From Verrucomicrobiota bacterium (lineage in GTDB: Bacteria; Verrucomicrobiota; Verrucomicrobiia; Limisphaerales; UBA11320): a stretch of 43,406 bases of DNA. Location of the stretch: positions 1-43,406 of the forward strand of contig JACQFQ010000077.1 in assembly GCA_016199985.1 (NCBI GenBank), given 5' to 3'. Below the pieces are notes generated by a model. The model had not been told where the DNA came from, searched no databases, and was given only the letters and a program-made list of their open reading frames with translations. Shown in pieces: positions 34,688-42,466 of this stretch. The position numbers and the translations under genes were made by a program. Every line of letters starts with the position of its first letter. The first letter of the stretch is position 1.

Positions 34688-37279
34688 TCACCGCGGCTCT
34701 CCCGTCTTCAGTGGCTGTCCCGCGTCATCGATGAGGGTGGGCGTGACAAATAGGAATCGCGTCTTGCGAACTTTCCGTGCTGACGTCTTCGCGACGCCTG
34801 CGGCGCCGGGGCTTTCCTCCACAGCCCCGGCCACGACCGCCAGAGTCTGTCCGTTGGGGACAGCGGAGGAGGCAACAGCCTGCCAGACGCGAAACATCGG
34901 CGCGGCGACACGGCGTCTCGGATCAACGGCGCGCGTCCTTTCCTCGTCGTATCCCAGAAACTCACGAACGGCCGGGGTCACCCTCATTTGTATCGTGCTC
35001 CCGTCTCCAGTGATTTGAGGAAGGATATCCAATGTGGGCCCCAACTCGACCTTCTCGGTCAACGGTCGCGGTTCGCCCGGCTCTGAGCGGTCCAGATCGA
35101 CGACCACATTCCTCACTTCGACGGTTTTGATCTGCCCCAGGCGGCCGCTCAGAGTGATGAGTTTTGGGGATGAGAGCAACTTTGCGCCAGGCCTCGTCTG
35201 CAACGAGCGCATCACCTCCTGAAACCGCTCCGCGTTCAGGATCGTGGTCGACTCCGCGCGAGGAATGCGCGAGCCGGATTCAAACTGAGCGCCCCCGCTC
35301 AGAAAACCCTTCGAGAACTGCTCGCGCGAAGTGGGCTCAACGACTCCCGCCATCGTATCCGCTCCGGGGGCAAAACCGAGGATCTTGTCCAGGTTCATCG
35401 CGAGCGCGTCCTCATCCGTGAGCTCCAGCAGCGTCGCGTCGATTCGAAGCTGCTGAGGAGAATCGAGAACACGGCTCAAAAGCGCCTCCACCGCTTCGAG
35501 GTCCGTTAGAGAAGCCCTGAGCATCAGAAGCCCGCTTCCGAGCGAGTAGAACATCTGCTTCGGTGGTTCCAAATCAATGCCCGCTTCGCGGAAGAAGTCG
35601 CGGATGAATCGGCCCGAATGGAACTCCTCCGAGTCGGCGGGAGGGAAAAAGGAGTCTGATCCTCTCGACATTCGTCTCAGCCCCTGAACCAAAAGGTTCG
35701 TTTCCATGCGAAACGTCCGTGTGTGGAGCGGATCCAGATCCACGCTCAAGCGCCTGACAAGCACCCACCGCGACTCAACCCGGTAATCCATCTCCACAGG
35801 GCTCAACCGAACCAAGGCGTCGAGGGCCGTCCTCACCGAGGCTTGGTGAAGGGGCGGGGTTGAACGGAGCCGCTTTCCGCCCAGCTGAGTCCCTCCTCCA
35901 AGAAACATGATATTAATCCCTGCCCCTTCCGGATCTTGTTCGCGCGATCCATTCGCGATGGCCAGAACCGCCTCGTCAAGGGTGAGGCCGTCCAGCGCCA
36001 GGTCGCGCAGTTGGATTCGATCCAGCTTGGCGGACAAGGCCTGTCTGCGATCGTCCAGCGCATTCGGCGTCTTCGCTGGCCTTTCGGGGGTGGAGGCCGC
36101 AGGAGCGTCGGGATGGCTCCGCGTCGCGGCGGGCCGCTTGGACTCGGCGGCGGTGTCCGAAGCCTGCAGCGCTGCGAAGGTCCGCGCGGCGAGAGAATGT
36201 TCCCAGAGCGATCGAGGCGACGCGGTGGCGCCGCCCGCCCCCGAAGTCCATGAGGAACCCGCGAACCCCAAGAGGCCAAACCCCGCCCACACCGCCATCC
36301 GACCCCACCGCGTCCCCAGGCGGCTCGCCTGGGGCAACGGACGCTGGCTCAGGTCGAGCAGCCGCTCCACACGACGGGCCAAAGACGACTTCAACCCGCT
36401 GCCCGCCATGCCGAGCGAATGCCCCGCGGGCGGTTCCAACAAACGCCTCCCCATTGTGAGGAGGGATTCCGCCAAGGTCGCGGCGCCGTCTGGGAGCAGG
36501 AGGCTGGCTTCATCCGCCGCGCATTCGTTCGCCAGCGCCAGCCGTCGCCGCGACCACCACGCCATGGGATGCCACCACCACAGAGCGCATAGGCAATCCG
36601 CAAACCACTGCCAGGCCGCATCCCGCGCCGCGAGGTGGGCGAGCTCATGGGCCAACACAGCCTCCTGCTGCGCTGAACTGAAGTCGTCGCTGAAGCTGCG
36701 GGGGAGGGCAATGCAGGGACGCAGGGTTCCGAACGCCACCGGGCTTAGGAGCGCTTCTGACTGCAAGAGTCGTGGTGCTGGAATTCCGAAGCGGCGCGCC
36801 AGGCCGCCAACACGCTGGAGCAGCGCAGGCTCGTTCACTCCGAGGAAGAGGCGCCGCCGCCGCCAAAACGAGGCCCGCGCCATGGAGATCCGAGCGAAAA
36901 GCCACGCCGAGACGCCTATCCAAAGAATCCCGGGCCACCAGACGGTCGGGATTGCGACGTCGGTGGATGGGGCTTCCTGGACGGCGACAGCCGTGGTCGC
37001 TTCGCTAACTTGAGTGTTGGAGTTCCAAGGGATCAGGCCGCGGAGTGGAGGCGGCGAAGGTCTCAACGACATCGTCCAGCGAATCGCCATGCTGCCAGCG
37101 CCCGTTGTCTCCAAAACCAGCACAGCGAACAGGCAAGCCGAACAGGCTCGCCACACGCTTCGCGACCACACCGCGCTCCACGACGTCCTGGCCGCGAGCG
37201 AAGCCAAGACGACGAGACACGCGCCCAGTAGAGCCAGCCGGCCAAAGAACACCGCCCAGAATAAAAGAGTGAGGCTCAT
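34688..37279 (-). CDS. BlaR1-like M56 metallopeptidase fused to a secretin-like domain
   Basis: 863 residues. N-terminal half: several hydrophobic segments and a BlaR1/MecR1-type M56 zinc protease with HELAH at 211-215 and the third ligand Glu252 in NECAADEAS. A low-complexity Ala/Pro/Ser linker follows (about 350-415). The C-terminal half is unlike BlaR1's penicillin-binding sensor. Residues about 421-505 resemble an STN/N0 domain (LALDGLTLDEAVLAIANGS, ending VLVRRLS), then an N1-like domain to about 605 (FRMETNLLVQGLRRM...LLMLRASLTDLEAVEALLSRVLD), then the secretin core (LRIDATLLELTDEDALAMNLD, LLSSPKLITLSGRLGQIKTVEVRN, LGPTLDILPQITGDGSTIQMRVTP). M56 proteases cleave a BlaI-type repressor after sensing a signal; here the sensor could be a secretin-type domain. 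Overlaps the blaI-like gene by 4 bp, so translation is coupled. Confidence 0.82.
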   Translation of the reverse strand: MSLTLLFWAVFFGRLALLGACLVVLASLAARTSWSAVWSRSVWRACSACLFAVLVLETTGAGSMAIRWTMSLRPSPPPLRGLIPWNSNTQVSEATTAVAVQEAPSTDVAIPTVWWPGILWIGVSAWLFARISMARASFWRRRRLFLGVNEPALLQRVGGLARRFGIPAPRLLQSEALLSPVAFGTLRPCIALPRSFSDDFSSAQQEAVLAHELAHLAARDAAWQWFADCLCALWWWHPMAWWSRRRLALANECAADEASLLLPDGAATLAESLLTMGRRLLEPPAGHSLGMAGSGLKSSLARRVERLLDLSQRPLPQASRLGTRWGRMAVWAGFGLLGFAGSSWTSGAGGATASPRSLWEHSLAARTFAALQASDTAAESKRPAATRSHPDAPAASTPERPAKTPNALDDRRQALSAKLDRIQLRDLALDGLTLDEAVLAIANGSREQDPEGAGINIMFLGGGTQLGGKRLRSTPPLHQASVRTALDALVRLSPVEMDYRVESRWVLVRRLSVDLDPLHTRTFRMETNLLVQGLRRMSRGSDSFFPPADSEEFHSGRFIRDFFREAGIDLEPPKQMFYSLGSGLLMLRASLTDLEAVEALLSRVLDSPQQLRIDATLLELTDEDALAMNLDKILGFAPGADTMAGVVEPTSREQFSKGFLSGGAQFESGSRIPRAESTTILNAERFQEVMRSLQTRPGAKLLSSPKLITLSGRLGQIKTVEVRNVVVDLDRSEPGEPRPLTEKVELGPTLDILPQITGDGSTIQMRVTPAVREFLGYDEERTRAVDPRRRVAAPMFRVWQAVASSAVPNGQTLAVVAGAVEESPGAAGVAKTSARKVRKTRFLFVTPTLIDDAGQPLKTGEPR

Positions 37280-37662
37280 AGTTTTTTCTTTCGTTCGGCG
37301 ATCATCTTCTCCAGGACGCTCAGTTCAGCCCGGCTCACTTCGCGCGTTGTCAGGAGATGGCTCACAACATCGGTCAGGCGCCCCTCGAACAGCTGGTTCA
37401 CCAGATGATCCGCCACGCTGCGCGAAACGTCCTCCGCCGCAACCAGGGCTCGATAGATGAAGGATCGGCCTTCCTCGCGGTGCGCCACCAGACGGCGCGC
37501 CTCCATCTTCCGCAGCATCGTCGCCACCGTGGTGTACGCGTAGCTCGCGCTGCCTCCCAACGCCTCGTGGACCCTCCCCACCGGCGCCTCTTCCCGCTCC
37601 CAGAGGGTTTGCAGAATCCTCAGTTGAAGATCTCCCAACCGATGAACCTTTGGCTTCGTCAT
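37276..37662 (-). CDS. BlaI/MecI/CopY-type transcriptional repressor
   Basis: 128 residues from the ATG at 37662. The frame extends upstream without family resemblance, and the ATG gives the correct N-terminus (MTKPKVHRLGDLQLRILQTLW). Winged-helix Penicillinase_R domain: LQLRILQTLWEREEAPVGRVHEAL then YAYTTVATMLRKMEARRLVAHREEGRSFIYRALV; the dimerisation part follows (VSRSVADHLVNQLFEG...LTDVVSHLL). BlaI binds a palindromic operator as a dimer and is inactivated by cleavage, normally by the adjacent BlaR1-type M56 protease. The M56 gene overlaps this stop by 4 bp (ATGA at 37276-37279), and a perfect palindrome lies 34 bp upstream of the ATG, suggesting autoregulation. No beta-lactamase is adjacent. 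Confidence 0.93.
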   Translation of the reverse strand: MTKPKVHRLGDLQLRILQTLWEREEAPVGRVHEALGGSASYAYTTVATMLRKMEARRLVAHREEGRSFIYRALVAAEDVSRSVADHLVNQLFEGRLTDVVSHLLTTREVSRAELSVLEKMIAERKKKL

Positions 37663-37695
37663 AATGAGTCCGATTTCTGTTGCGACCTCGGTAAT

Positions 37696-37709
37696 ACTAC
37701 CATGGTAGT
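37696..37709. promoter_or_regulatory. Predicted BlaI operator (14-bp perfect palindrome)
   Basis: ACTACCATGGTAGT reads identically on both strands. It lies 34-47 bp upstream of the repressor's ATG on its coding strand, near a possible -10 (TAGTAT). BlaI operators in other bacteria are short palindromes of the ACTACAnnTGTAGT kind, so binding by this BlaI is a good inference. Only one copy was seen in the window. Confidence 0.7.
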
Positions 37710-37985
37710 TTGTCACGCAAGCAGAAAGATTCGACAACAGAATGATGGGATCCGCCGAGACAAAGTCGGATGACTTCATGGGGTTCAGACGGCTGACGAG
37801 AGGAAGAGTCCGGGGGCATGCGGAGGAGGGGGGCCTCGACGCCCGCCCGCAAGAAAGGGGAGGCATTCAACAACGCGCGTAGAGCTCCCGCTATTGTCCG
37901 GTGGTAACCGTTCACTGGCAGTTGCCATCGGGGTTTCCGGTGGATTGGGTGGTCGATGCCGCTCCTGCTTCTGGAATCCAATACT

Positions 37986-38195
37986 ATGATTACTCTAGCT
38001 CCCTTCTGCGTCATGCTGTTCGCGGCGAGCCTCCCGCTCATCTACATCGCCATCATCCACGGCTCCCTGAGCGGCCCCGCGGCAAATGACCCGTCCTTCG
38101 ACGTGAACGCGCCGAAGCGGACAACCACCGATCCAGGGAACGACGGCAAAAGCAACTCCCTCAGAGGCGGCTCCAGAACCACAGCCCCCGCCTAG
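37986..38195 (+). CDS. Possible small single-pass membrane protein
   Basis: 69 residues from the ATG at 37986. The first ~27 residues (MITLAPFCVMLFAASLPLIY and on to about IAII) form one membrane-spanning or signal-anchor segment; the rest is hydrophilic with Asp, Thr and Ser (DPSFDVNAPKRTTTDPG). I do not recognise it. A weak GGA about 12 bases upstream is the only ribosome-site candidate. It lies at the edge of a disrupted region and may be spurious; the hydrophobic segment followed by a polar tail is what makes it worth keeping. Confidence 0.3.
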   Translation: MITLAPFCVMLFAASLPLIYIAIIHGSLSGPAANDPSFDVNAPKRTTTDPGNDGKSNSLRGGSRTTAPA

Positions 38196-38202
38196 CAACG
38201 CG

Positions 38203-38397
38203 CTAGAGAACGGCCTGCTCGATCAAATTGCTTCCCACGGTCAGTGTCGTGAGGATTTTGACCAATTCGCCACGATCCCTCACAAGCTCGGTGCAGGCGC
38301 TGTAGTCTGTGGCGACGACAGGTATTCCGGCAGACAAGCTCTCAATTGCGTGGACCAACCTCGGACGAAGAACGATCACGTGGTCGTTCGCGCCCAT
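38203..38397 (-). pseudogene. Fragment of a GT4 glycosyltransferase
   Basis: A 64-codon frame whose last 50 or so codons match part of the intact glycosyltransferase at 38601-39761: AIESLSAGIPVVATDYSACTELVRDRGEL here against LLESMAAGVPIVATDFSACSELVRGHGEL there. It stops in frame after IEQAVL, where the intact gene continues past DQAIVDVEDL. The upstream side (toward 38400) loses similarity abruptly. It is the remnant of a diverged paralogue, not a fresh duplication. Confidence 0.75.
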
Positions 38398-38404
38398 TGT
38401 GTCC

Positions 38405-38539
38405 CATCAGGTGGTGTACTCGTGGTCTGAGGACATCACCGATCGGCTGAACCTGGAGGCGCAACTGCGTCAGTCGCAAAAGAGGGAGTCCCTCGGCCAG
38501 CTCGCCGCGGGCGTCGCGCAAAACCATCCGAAACTGCCT
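38405..38539 (+). pseudogene. Fragment of a PAS/HisKA histidine kinase
   Basis: In the + frame, VVYSWSEDITDRLNLEAQLR and then QSQKRESLGQLAAGVAQ resembles the PAC-to-HisKA junction of sensor kinases (typical [34 protein letters not shown]). Similarity ends at the phospho-acceptor: GVAH is GVAQ here and the following sequence is unrelated. No start, ATPase domain or receiver is present, so this is a remnant. Confidence 0.65.
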
Positions 38540-38600
38540 CGACAACAAAGAACGGCTCTCCGCGATTTAGGCCCCGTCAAAGTGGTTTTGCCGCGTTCCT

Positions 38601-39761
38601 TCACAGATCCACCCCGCTCACTTTTGAGAGCACGTCCAACCACTGAGGCATGAGACGATCCCAGGACAATGTCTCGGCAAACGCCCGCCCCGCTTGCCCA
38701 TATTGCTGTCGCAGTTCGGGAGACAGATACAACTTCTCAATACATCGAGCCAGGTCCTCCACATCCACGATCGCCTGGTCGAGTAAACTCTCACCCAACG
38801 TGATGATCGTTTTGACCGCCGCAAGTTCTCCATGTCCCCTGACCAACTCAGAACACGCACTAAAGTCAGTAGCGACGATCGGCACACCGGCAGCCATGCT
38901 TTCCAACAACGGTAAACCAAAACCCTCCGCGCATGTGGGAAGCACTGTCACGTCGAACAAATTGTACAATTCGTTCATCTGACTGTCTGATAATCCATTC
39001 GTCACGGAATAATTCGGCGCGGCCAGATCTGCGCATCCTTGAAGCTCATAACGCTTGAGGAGCTCAGGCAGGTCATAGCCTGTGGAGCTGGATGCCGATT
39101 GAATGTATAGGTGCAGATCAGGGTATCGCCGCACGAGGAGTGAGAACGCCTGAACCAATGCGGGGATGTTCTTGCGCCACTGATTGCGGGCAATACATCC
39201 GACGACGAATTTGCCTCGAAACCGGGGGTGTGTCTTGATCTCCTGCCGGTTGGGGAGTGCCTTCATCACTTCGCAATCCACCCCGTGGTAGATCATCCTG
39301 ATTTCCCGCGATCCGACCCCAGATTGCAGAACACCGCGTCCAAAGTGGGACATTGCGATGATCTCCTCCATCTCCCGTAGTGTCACCGCCCAGGGAGGAT
39401 AGAATGGTCCGCCATCCAGGGGGAGGTAACCCACCCATTTGAATTTCTTGCGAACGCCATGACTGGCCAGCCATTTCACCATCCTAAACTCCCCCAAGGT
39501 AACCAACACATCGGGTTTGAAGTCAGCGACAACGCTCTCAATCGTATCCTGTCCGTTGCTCGTAGCGGAACCTGGATACACACGAATGGGGTGGTCACCT
39601 GGGTTGGTGGCAACCCCATCAGATGCCCATCCGAGGCAGGCGATATCGATTCCAGGTCTTTCTGAGAGCCTCCGCGTCACCTCCCTGGTCACTCGCGCGA
39701 AGCCGGTGGCAAACTGGGGTCCATCGCTCATCCATAGGATTCGGAGAGGGGCTTGCCTCAT
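38601..39761 (-). CDS. Glycosyltransferase family 4 protein
   Basis: 386 residues from the ATG at 39761, chosen because it makes a 4-bp overlap with the upstream stop and has GGGAG as ribosome site; an ATG 12 bases further upstream is in frame. GT-B fold. The N-terminal part opens with LRILWMSDGPQFATGFARVT, and the C-terminal part has GKFVVGCIARNQWRKN (the nucleotide-binding strand), VLPTCAEGFGLPLLESMAAGVPIVATDFSACSELV (the GT4 EGFGLPxLE motif with catalytic Glu), and a SLSWDRL end. It uses a nucleotide sugar donor; acceptor unknown. It lies in the lower-GC block beside phage-structural-like genes, so virion or surface-glycan modification is possible. Confidence 0.87.
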   Translation of the reverse strand: MRQAPLRILWMSDGPQFATGFARVTREVTRRLSERPGIDIACLGWASDGVATNPGDHPIRVYPGSATSNGQDTIESVVADFKPDVLVTLGEFRMVKWLASHGVRKKFKWVGYLPLDGGPFYPPWAVTLREMEEIIAMSHFGRGVLQSGVGSREIRMIYHGVDCEVMKALPNRQEIKTHPRFRGKFVVGCIARNQWRKNIPALVQAFSLLVRRYPDLHLYIQSASSSTGYDLPELLKRYELQGCADLAAPNYSVTNGLSDSQMNELYNLFDVTVLPTCAEGFGLPLLESMAAGVPIVATDFSACSELVRGHGELAAVKTIITLGESLLDQAIVDVEDLARCIEKLYLSPELRQQYGQAGRAFAETLSWDRLMPQWLDVLSKVSGVDL

Positions 39762-40357
39762 GTCTCCCACCATCCGGGAAGAACAAACGTCAGATACTCC
39801 GACCTATAGGAATGCGAAAGGTCGTCTTTGTTTCCCAAAACCAACTGACGGACGGCGCCGGGAAGCTCTGGTAGCGCTAAAAGATACTCTGCAACATGGG
39901 CAGACTCTGACCCCCGGCCCAGGGAGCGACATGCGAGAACAAACTCCAGTGGCAAGAGAAGGTCATATACAACGGCCTCAAGGAACAGCGCACTTTCGTC
40001 TGGTCGTGGTGTGGTGAGCACGAGCCGAGAGAGTTCGTAAGCAGTTTGCTGATCACCCTGCTCCCGGTACAGCCGAGCTAAGTGCGCAACGGGCTCAAGC
40101 CTCGCAGGACAAAAGTCGTAAGCCTCTGCGTAACCTTGAATGATGCTGCGGAGATCCGACAGCCCTGACTCGTGTCGAATCCGCGCGATGGCATAGCGGC
40201 TGAACCACCCCTGATCGGGGGGGATTTCCAGACTTGAGATGCATTTTTGAAACCCCTCAAGGGCCTGAGCGGTGAATCCGTTGGTGAAATCCATAACAGC
40301 TCTGGCAAAAGGCGGCTGCGGACTTCCGCCGACGAGGTTGGAACTTGATGACGTCAT
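39758..40357 (-). CDS. TPR-like protein resembling the helical half of glycosyltransferase-TPR proteins
   Basis: 199 residues from the ATG at 40357 (or 205 from 40375); the longer frame upstream lacks resemblance. The middle and end, FCPARLEPVAHLARLYREQGDQQTAYELSRLVL then ALFLEAVVYDLLLPLEFVLACRSLGR, resemble the TPR module found after the catalytic domain in TPR-containing glycosyltransferases (RxEPLYxLAxYYRxxG, then LFxExxVYxWRLxxE). The GT4 gene starts in the last 4 bp of this one, so the two are co-translated and may form a two-component version of the fused protein. There is no catalytic motif here. The function of the module is unknown. Confidence 0.65.
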   Translation of the reverse strand: MTSSSSNLVGGSPQPPFARAVMDFTNGFTAQALEGFQKCISSLEIPPDQGWFSRYAIARIRHESGLSDLRSIIQGYAEAYDFCPARLEPVAHLARLYREQGDQQTAYELSRLVLTTPRPDESALFLEAVVYDLLLPLEFVLACRSLGRGSESAHVAEYLLALPELPGAVRQLVLGNKDDLSHSYRSEYLTFVLPGWWET

Positions 40358-40395
40358 GATTCTACGGCGTGACATCAGGTTACAACGAAACCCAA

Positions 40396-40407
40396 TACAG
40401 CGCTGTA
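40396..40407. promoter_or_regulatory. Perfect 12-bp palindrome upstream of the TPR-like gene
   Basis: TACAGCGCTGTA, 39-50 bases upstream of the ATG at 40357, is where an operator would be expected. A second short palindrome, CTAGATCTAG, is about 25 bases further upstream. No known regulator is implied. Confidence 0.3.
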
Positions 40408-40460
40408 CACCGAGCTCTACTACACACTCTAGATCTAGGGTTAAGCCAAGGAACCTGTCC

Positions 40461-40608
40461 CTATTCCCAAACCTTGGAACTGGCGTTGTAGCGAAGAACG
40501 CCTCCCGGAGAACCTGCATTGGCAGTGCTAGCTCCTCCTGCCACGTTAAACGCACTAGCATTGGCTGAAGAGAACCACTGATAAACGAGATAGATCAGAC
40601 CCCCCCCC
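40461..40608 (-). pseudogene. Out-of-frame C-terminus of the glycine-rich phage tail-like protein
   Basis: Shifting one base at the 9-C homopolymer (40600-40608) joins the upstream glycine-rich frame to this one. It reads GGGLIYLVYQWFSSANASAF and goes on to GGVLRYNASSKVWE and a TAG at 40461. The sequence is what one expects after a poly-Gly segment in such tail proteins (GGGGGxIYLVY). In the annotated frame the protein ends instead in an unrelated SDLSRLSVVLFSQC. Confidence 0.8.
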
Positions 40609-41394
40609 GCCACCACCACCGGAGGCTCCATTCTGCCCTGACCCATTTCCAATACCTCCACTTCCAGCAGGCCCTCCCTGCGCGCTCACGAAGCCTGCAG
40701 CCTGGATTGCGATGCTCTGCGCAAAGATCATAACCTGCCCGCCACCGCCGCCACCGCCGCCGCCGCCGCCACCGTTGTTGGCCCCACCGCCAGTAGCGCC
40801 TCCACCGCCACCGCCACCCCCTGAACCGCCTCCGATCAAACTAACTCCAGATAGCAAATACTGGCTTAAGGATCGGCACGGGGCAAAAGTCACATTCCCC
40901 CCTGTGGCGCCGGCTCCTCCAGCACTCCCACCTGTTCCTCCTTTGTTGGATGATAACAGTGAAATAATAGTGGAACCAGCTGTGCCACCGCCGCTGTTGC
41001 CTACGCCACCTGCTCCACCTTGGCTTCCACCACCTAGATCACCAACTGGAGCCCCGGCGCCTCCGGGCCCACTTGTTCCGGGAGCACCGCCAGAAGCAGG
41101 CCCTCCAGACGTTCCAGTACCCCCATCATTTTGAATTGTTCCGGCCAAACTCAGGGTTCCCGTGCAGAAAATCCTGTAGCCAGCAGTGATAACCGTCCTC
41201 CCACTGGAGACGGTCATATTCTTATAGAATACTGATCGGGAGAGGGTGTATGTCGGGTTTGATCCCGTGGACCCTGAGGGAGCCGCTCCCCCGGTGAACA
41301 TTCCGTCGCTGTCCGAAGCATCACCGAAAATCCCCGGTTCCAACGGTCCGCAGGTTGAATCAGATTTTATCCCTGATTGATTGATGAATCCCAT
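40555..41394 (-). CDS. Glycine-rich phage tail-fibre-like protein (frameshifted)
   Basis: 279 residues as it stands, 310 if the frameshift is corrected. The N-terminal part ends in SVFYKNMTVSSGRTVITAGYRIFCTGTLSLAGTIQNDGG, matching the entry segment of glycine-rich phage tail or virion proteins (YYDNLTVxxGxxLxTxGYRIFVxGTLxxxGTIxNNGG). A long glycine-rich region follows, with runs of up to 12 Gly (40741-40774), then GQVMIFAQSIAIQAAGFVSAQGG. Such proteins form exposed polyglycine-II-like sheets on virions or adhesins. The AGGA upstream of the ATG at 41394 is the likely ribosome site. The last ~14 residues are out of frame (see the fragment at 40461). Confidence 0.8.
   Translation of the reverse strand: MGFINQSGIKSDSTCGPLEPGIFGDASDSDGMFTGGAAPSGSTGSNPTYTLSRSVFYKNMTVSSGRTVITAGYRIFCTGTLSLAGTIQNDGGTGTSGGPASGGAPGTSGPGGAGAPVGDLGGGSQGGAGGVGNSGGGTAGSTIISLLSSNKGGTGGSAGGAGATGGNVTFAPCRSLSQYLLSGVSLIGGGSGGGGGGGGATGGGANNGGGGGGGGGGGGQVMIFAQSIAIQAAGFVSAQGGPAGSGGIGNGSGQNGASGGGGGGGSDLSRLSVVLFSQC
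40741..40774. repeat. CCG/CCA trinucleotide tract encoding poly-Gly
   Basis: About eleven near-identical triplets in the coding sequence of the glycine-rich protein, read as Gly on the - strand. A simple-sequence tract prone to slippage, though triplet changes keep the frame. Confidence 0.85.
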
Positions 41395-41440
41395 AATGAT
41401 TTGTTCCTATCGTTGGGGTTTCTGACTGACAAACCCTGGA

Positions 41441-41821
41441 TCACAGATCGCGCTGCATCCCGTTTAAGACAAGATCAACAGTGCTTGCCGTGGTGGTTGA
41501 GCCCAGGAGTTGATCGGGATAGGTAGCTCCGGCGGAGGATCCCGTGGCCAAGGTGATTTCCGTATCGATGATGAACTGAGTATTCGGAAGCAGCCTCAAA
41601 TCCTTCGGGGAGATAAGATACGTAGGGCTACTGAGACTGAGCGGACCACCGCTCCCTGGCTTCAGATAGATGTTCACGGTCTCAACCGTGCTTCCTCGAT
41701 TTGTGAGGACGATTCCTTTGACGATAGTTGCCTTGGTGGTGGACCCCGCAAAGATGATTCCTGGCGGAGTTGTGGCGGTGCCGAGCTGCCCGACACCGAC
41801 ATTCAGTATTGAAACGGACAT
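41441..41821 (-). CDS. Small beta-rich hypothetical protein, phage-structural-like
   Basis: 126 residues, MSVSILNVGVGQLGTATTPP at the start, Gly/Thr/Ser rich, no signal peptide, no membrane segment and no Cys. The segment ATIVKGIVLTNRGSTVETVNIYL has the look of an Ig-like or fibre domain with alternating beta strands. I do not recognise a family. It lies 47 bases upstream of the glycine-rich tail gene on the same strand and has a similar size and composition to minor virion proteins, so a structural role is inferred from context. Confidence 0.6.
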   Translation of the reverse strand: MSVSILNVGVGQLGTATTPPGIIFAGSTTKATIVKGIVLTNRGSTVETVNIYLKPGSGGPLSLSSPTYLISPKDLRLLPNTQFIIDTEITLATGSSAGATYPDQLLGSTTTASTVDLVLNGMQRDL

Positions 41822-42020
41822 TTTCTAGCCTTTGGTTGAGTTTTGGTTCAGCGATTTGAGGTTTGTGATAATCATGACTCCGTCCCTGATAGAATCTCAT
41901 CAACGCACTCGGGGCCTTTGTGCAAATGGCCTCATTGCGTTCTGAGAGGAAGCACTGACTTTCACTCAGGGGAAGGATGCCCCGAGGTCTTTGGGCGGAT
42001 GGAGAACCAGGAGATCACAC

Positions 42021-42395
42021 TTAGGCAATTGGTACCAAGCGAACGACCCTCACACCGTTGTTGAATGCAGACGCGGTGGAATAGGTTACAGTGATCAGCC
42101 CACCAGTGTCATTGAATCGACTTGGGCCAAACGGTCCAATGAGCATCGATTTGCCTGCAGCAACACTGACCGTAAGGTCTGTGCTAGCTATGGTGACCGG
42201 GCCAAGCCCCGTCGGGTTCGCTGTGCTCACAGCAGTTGAAAACGTTATGGTTGACGCGCTGCCGGAGGTGTTCCTGACATAGAGGAAGGTTAGCCCATCG
42301 TTCGGGAATTTATCTCCAGTGGCTGGAGCCGCCACGCCTCCTGCATCATCAAGAGGTGTTGCGAAATTCAACGTTGTGAGTGTGTATGTTGCCAT
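42021..42395 (-). CDS. Small hypothetical phage-structural-like protein
   Basis: 124 residues: MATYTLTTLNFATPLDDAGG, then GDKFPNDGLTFLYVRNTSGSASTITF and VTIASTDLTVSVAAGKSMLIGPF. This type of sequence (GDKFxNDGxTFLxVxNxS, VxAG.S.LIGPF) is seen in small capsid- or fibre-associated proteins of tailed phages. It has no Cys and no signal peptide. Same strand as its neighbours, with about 200 bases to the next gene downstream. Exact role unknown. Confidence 0.65.
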   Translation of the reverse strand: MATYTLTTLNFATPLDDAGGVAAPATGDKFPNDGLTFLYVRNTSGSASTITFSTAVSTANPTGLGPVTIASTDLTVSVAAGKSMLIGPFGPSRFNDTGGLITVTYSTASAFNNGVRVVRLVPIA

Positions 42396-42466
42396 ATTTG
42401 GTTTTGTTGAGGTTTGTGTGGGATCTTGTTGATGTGTTTTTGTTTGTGAAATCAGATTCCGCGCCG

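Noticed and set aside
35907..37013. 368-codon + frame opposite the M56 gene
   Set aside because: Ser/Arg/Ala-rich shadow of the M56 and linker coding sequence.
37663..37866. N-terminal extension of the BlaI-type gene
   Set aside because: The frame is open, but the palindrome and promoter-like sequence lie inside it, and the family starts at the ATG at 37662.
40358..40561. N-terminal extension of the TPR-like gene
   Set aside because: The added 68 residues overlap the palindromes and the end of the upstream gene and have no family resemblance.
40741..40774. Triplet tract considered as a CRISPR-like or minisatellite array
   Set aside because: It is a coding trinucleotide run for poly-Gly without spacers.
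40712..41134. Long Pro-rich frame on the + strand
   Set aside because: It is the antisense image of the glycine-rich protein (GGN codons read as proline CCN) and has no independent support.
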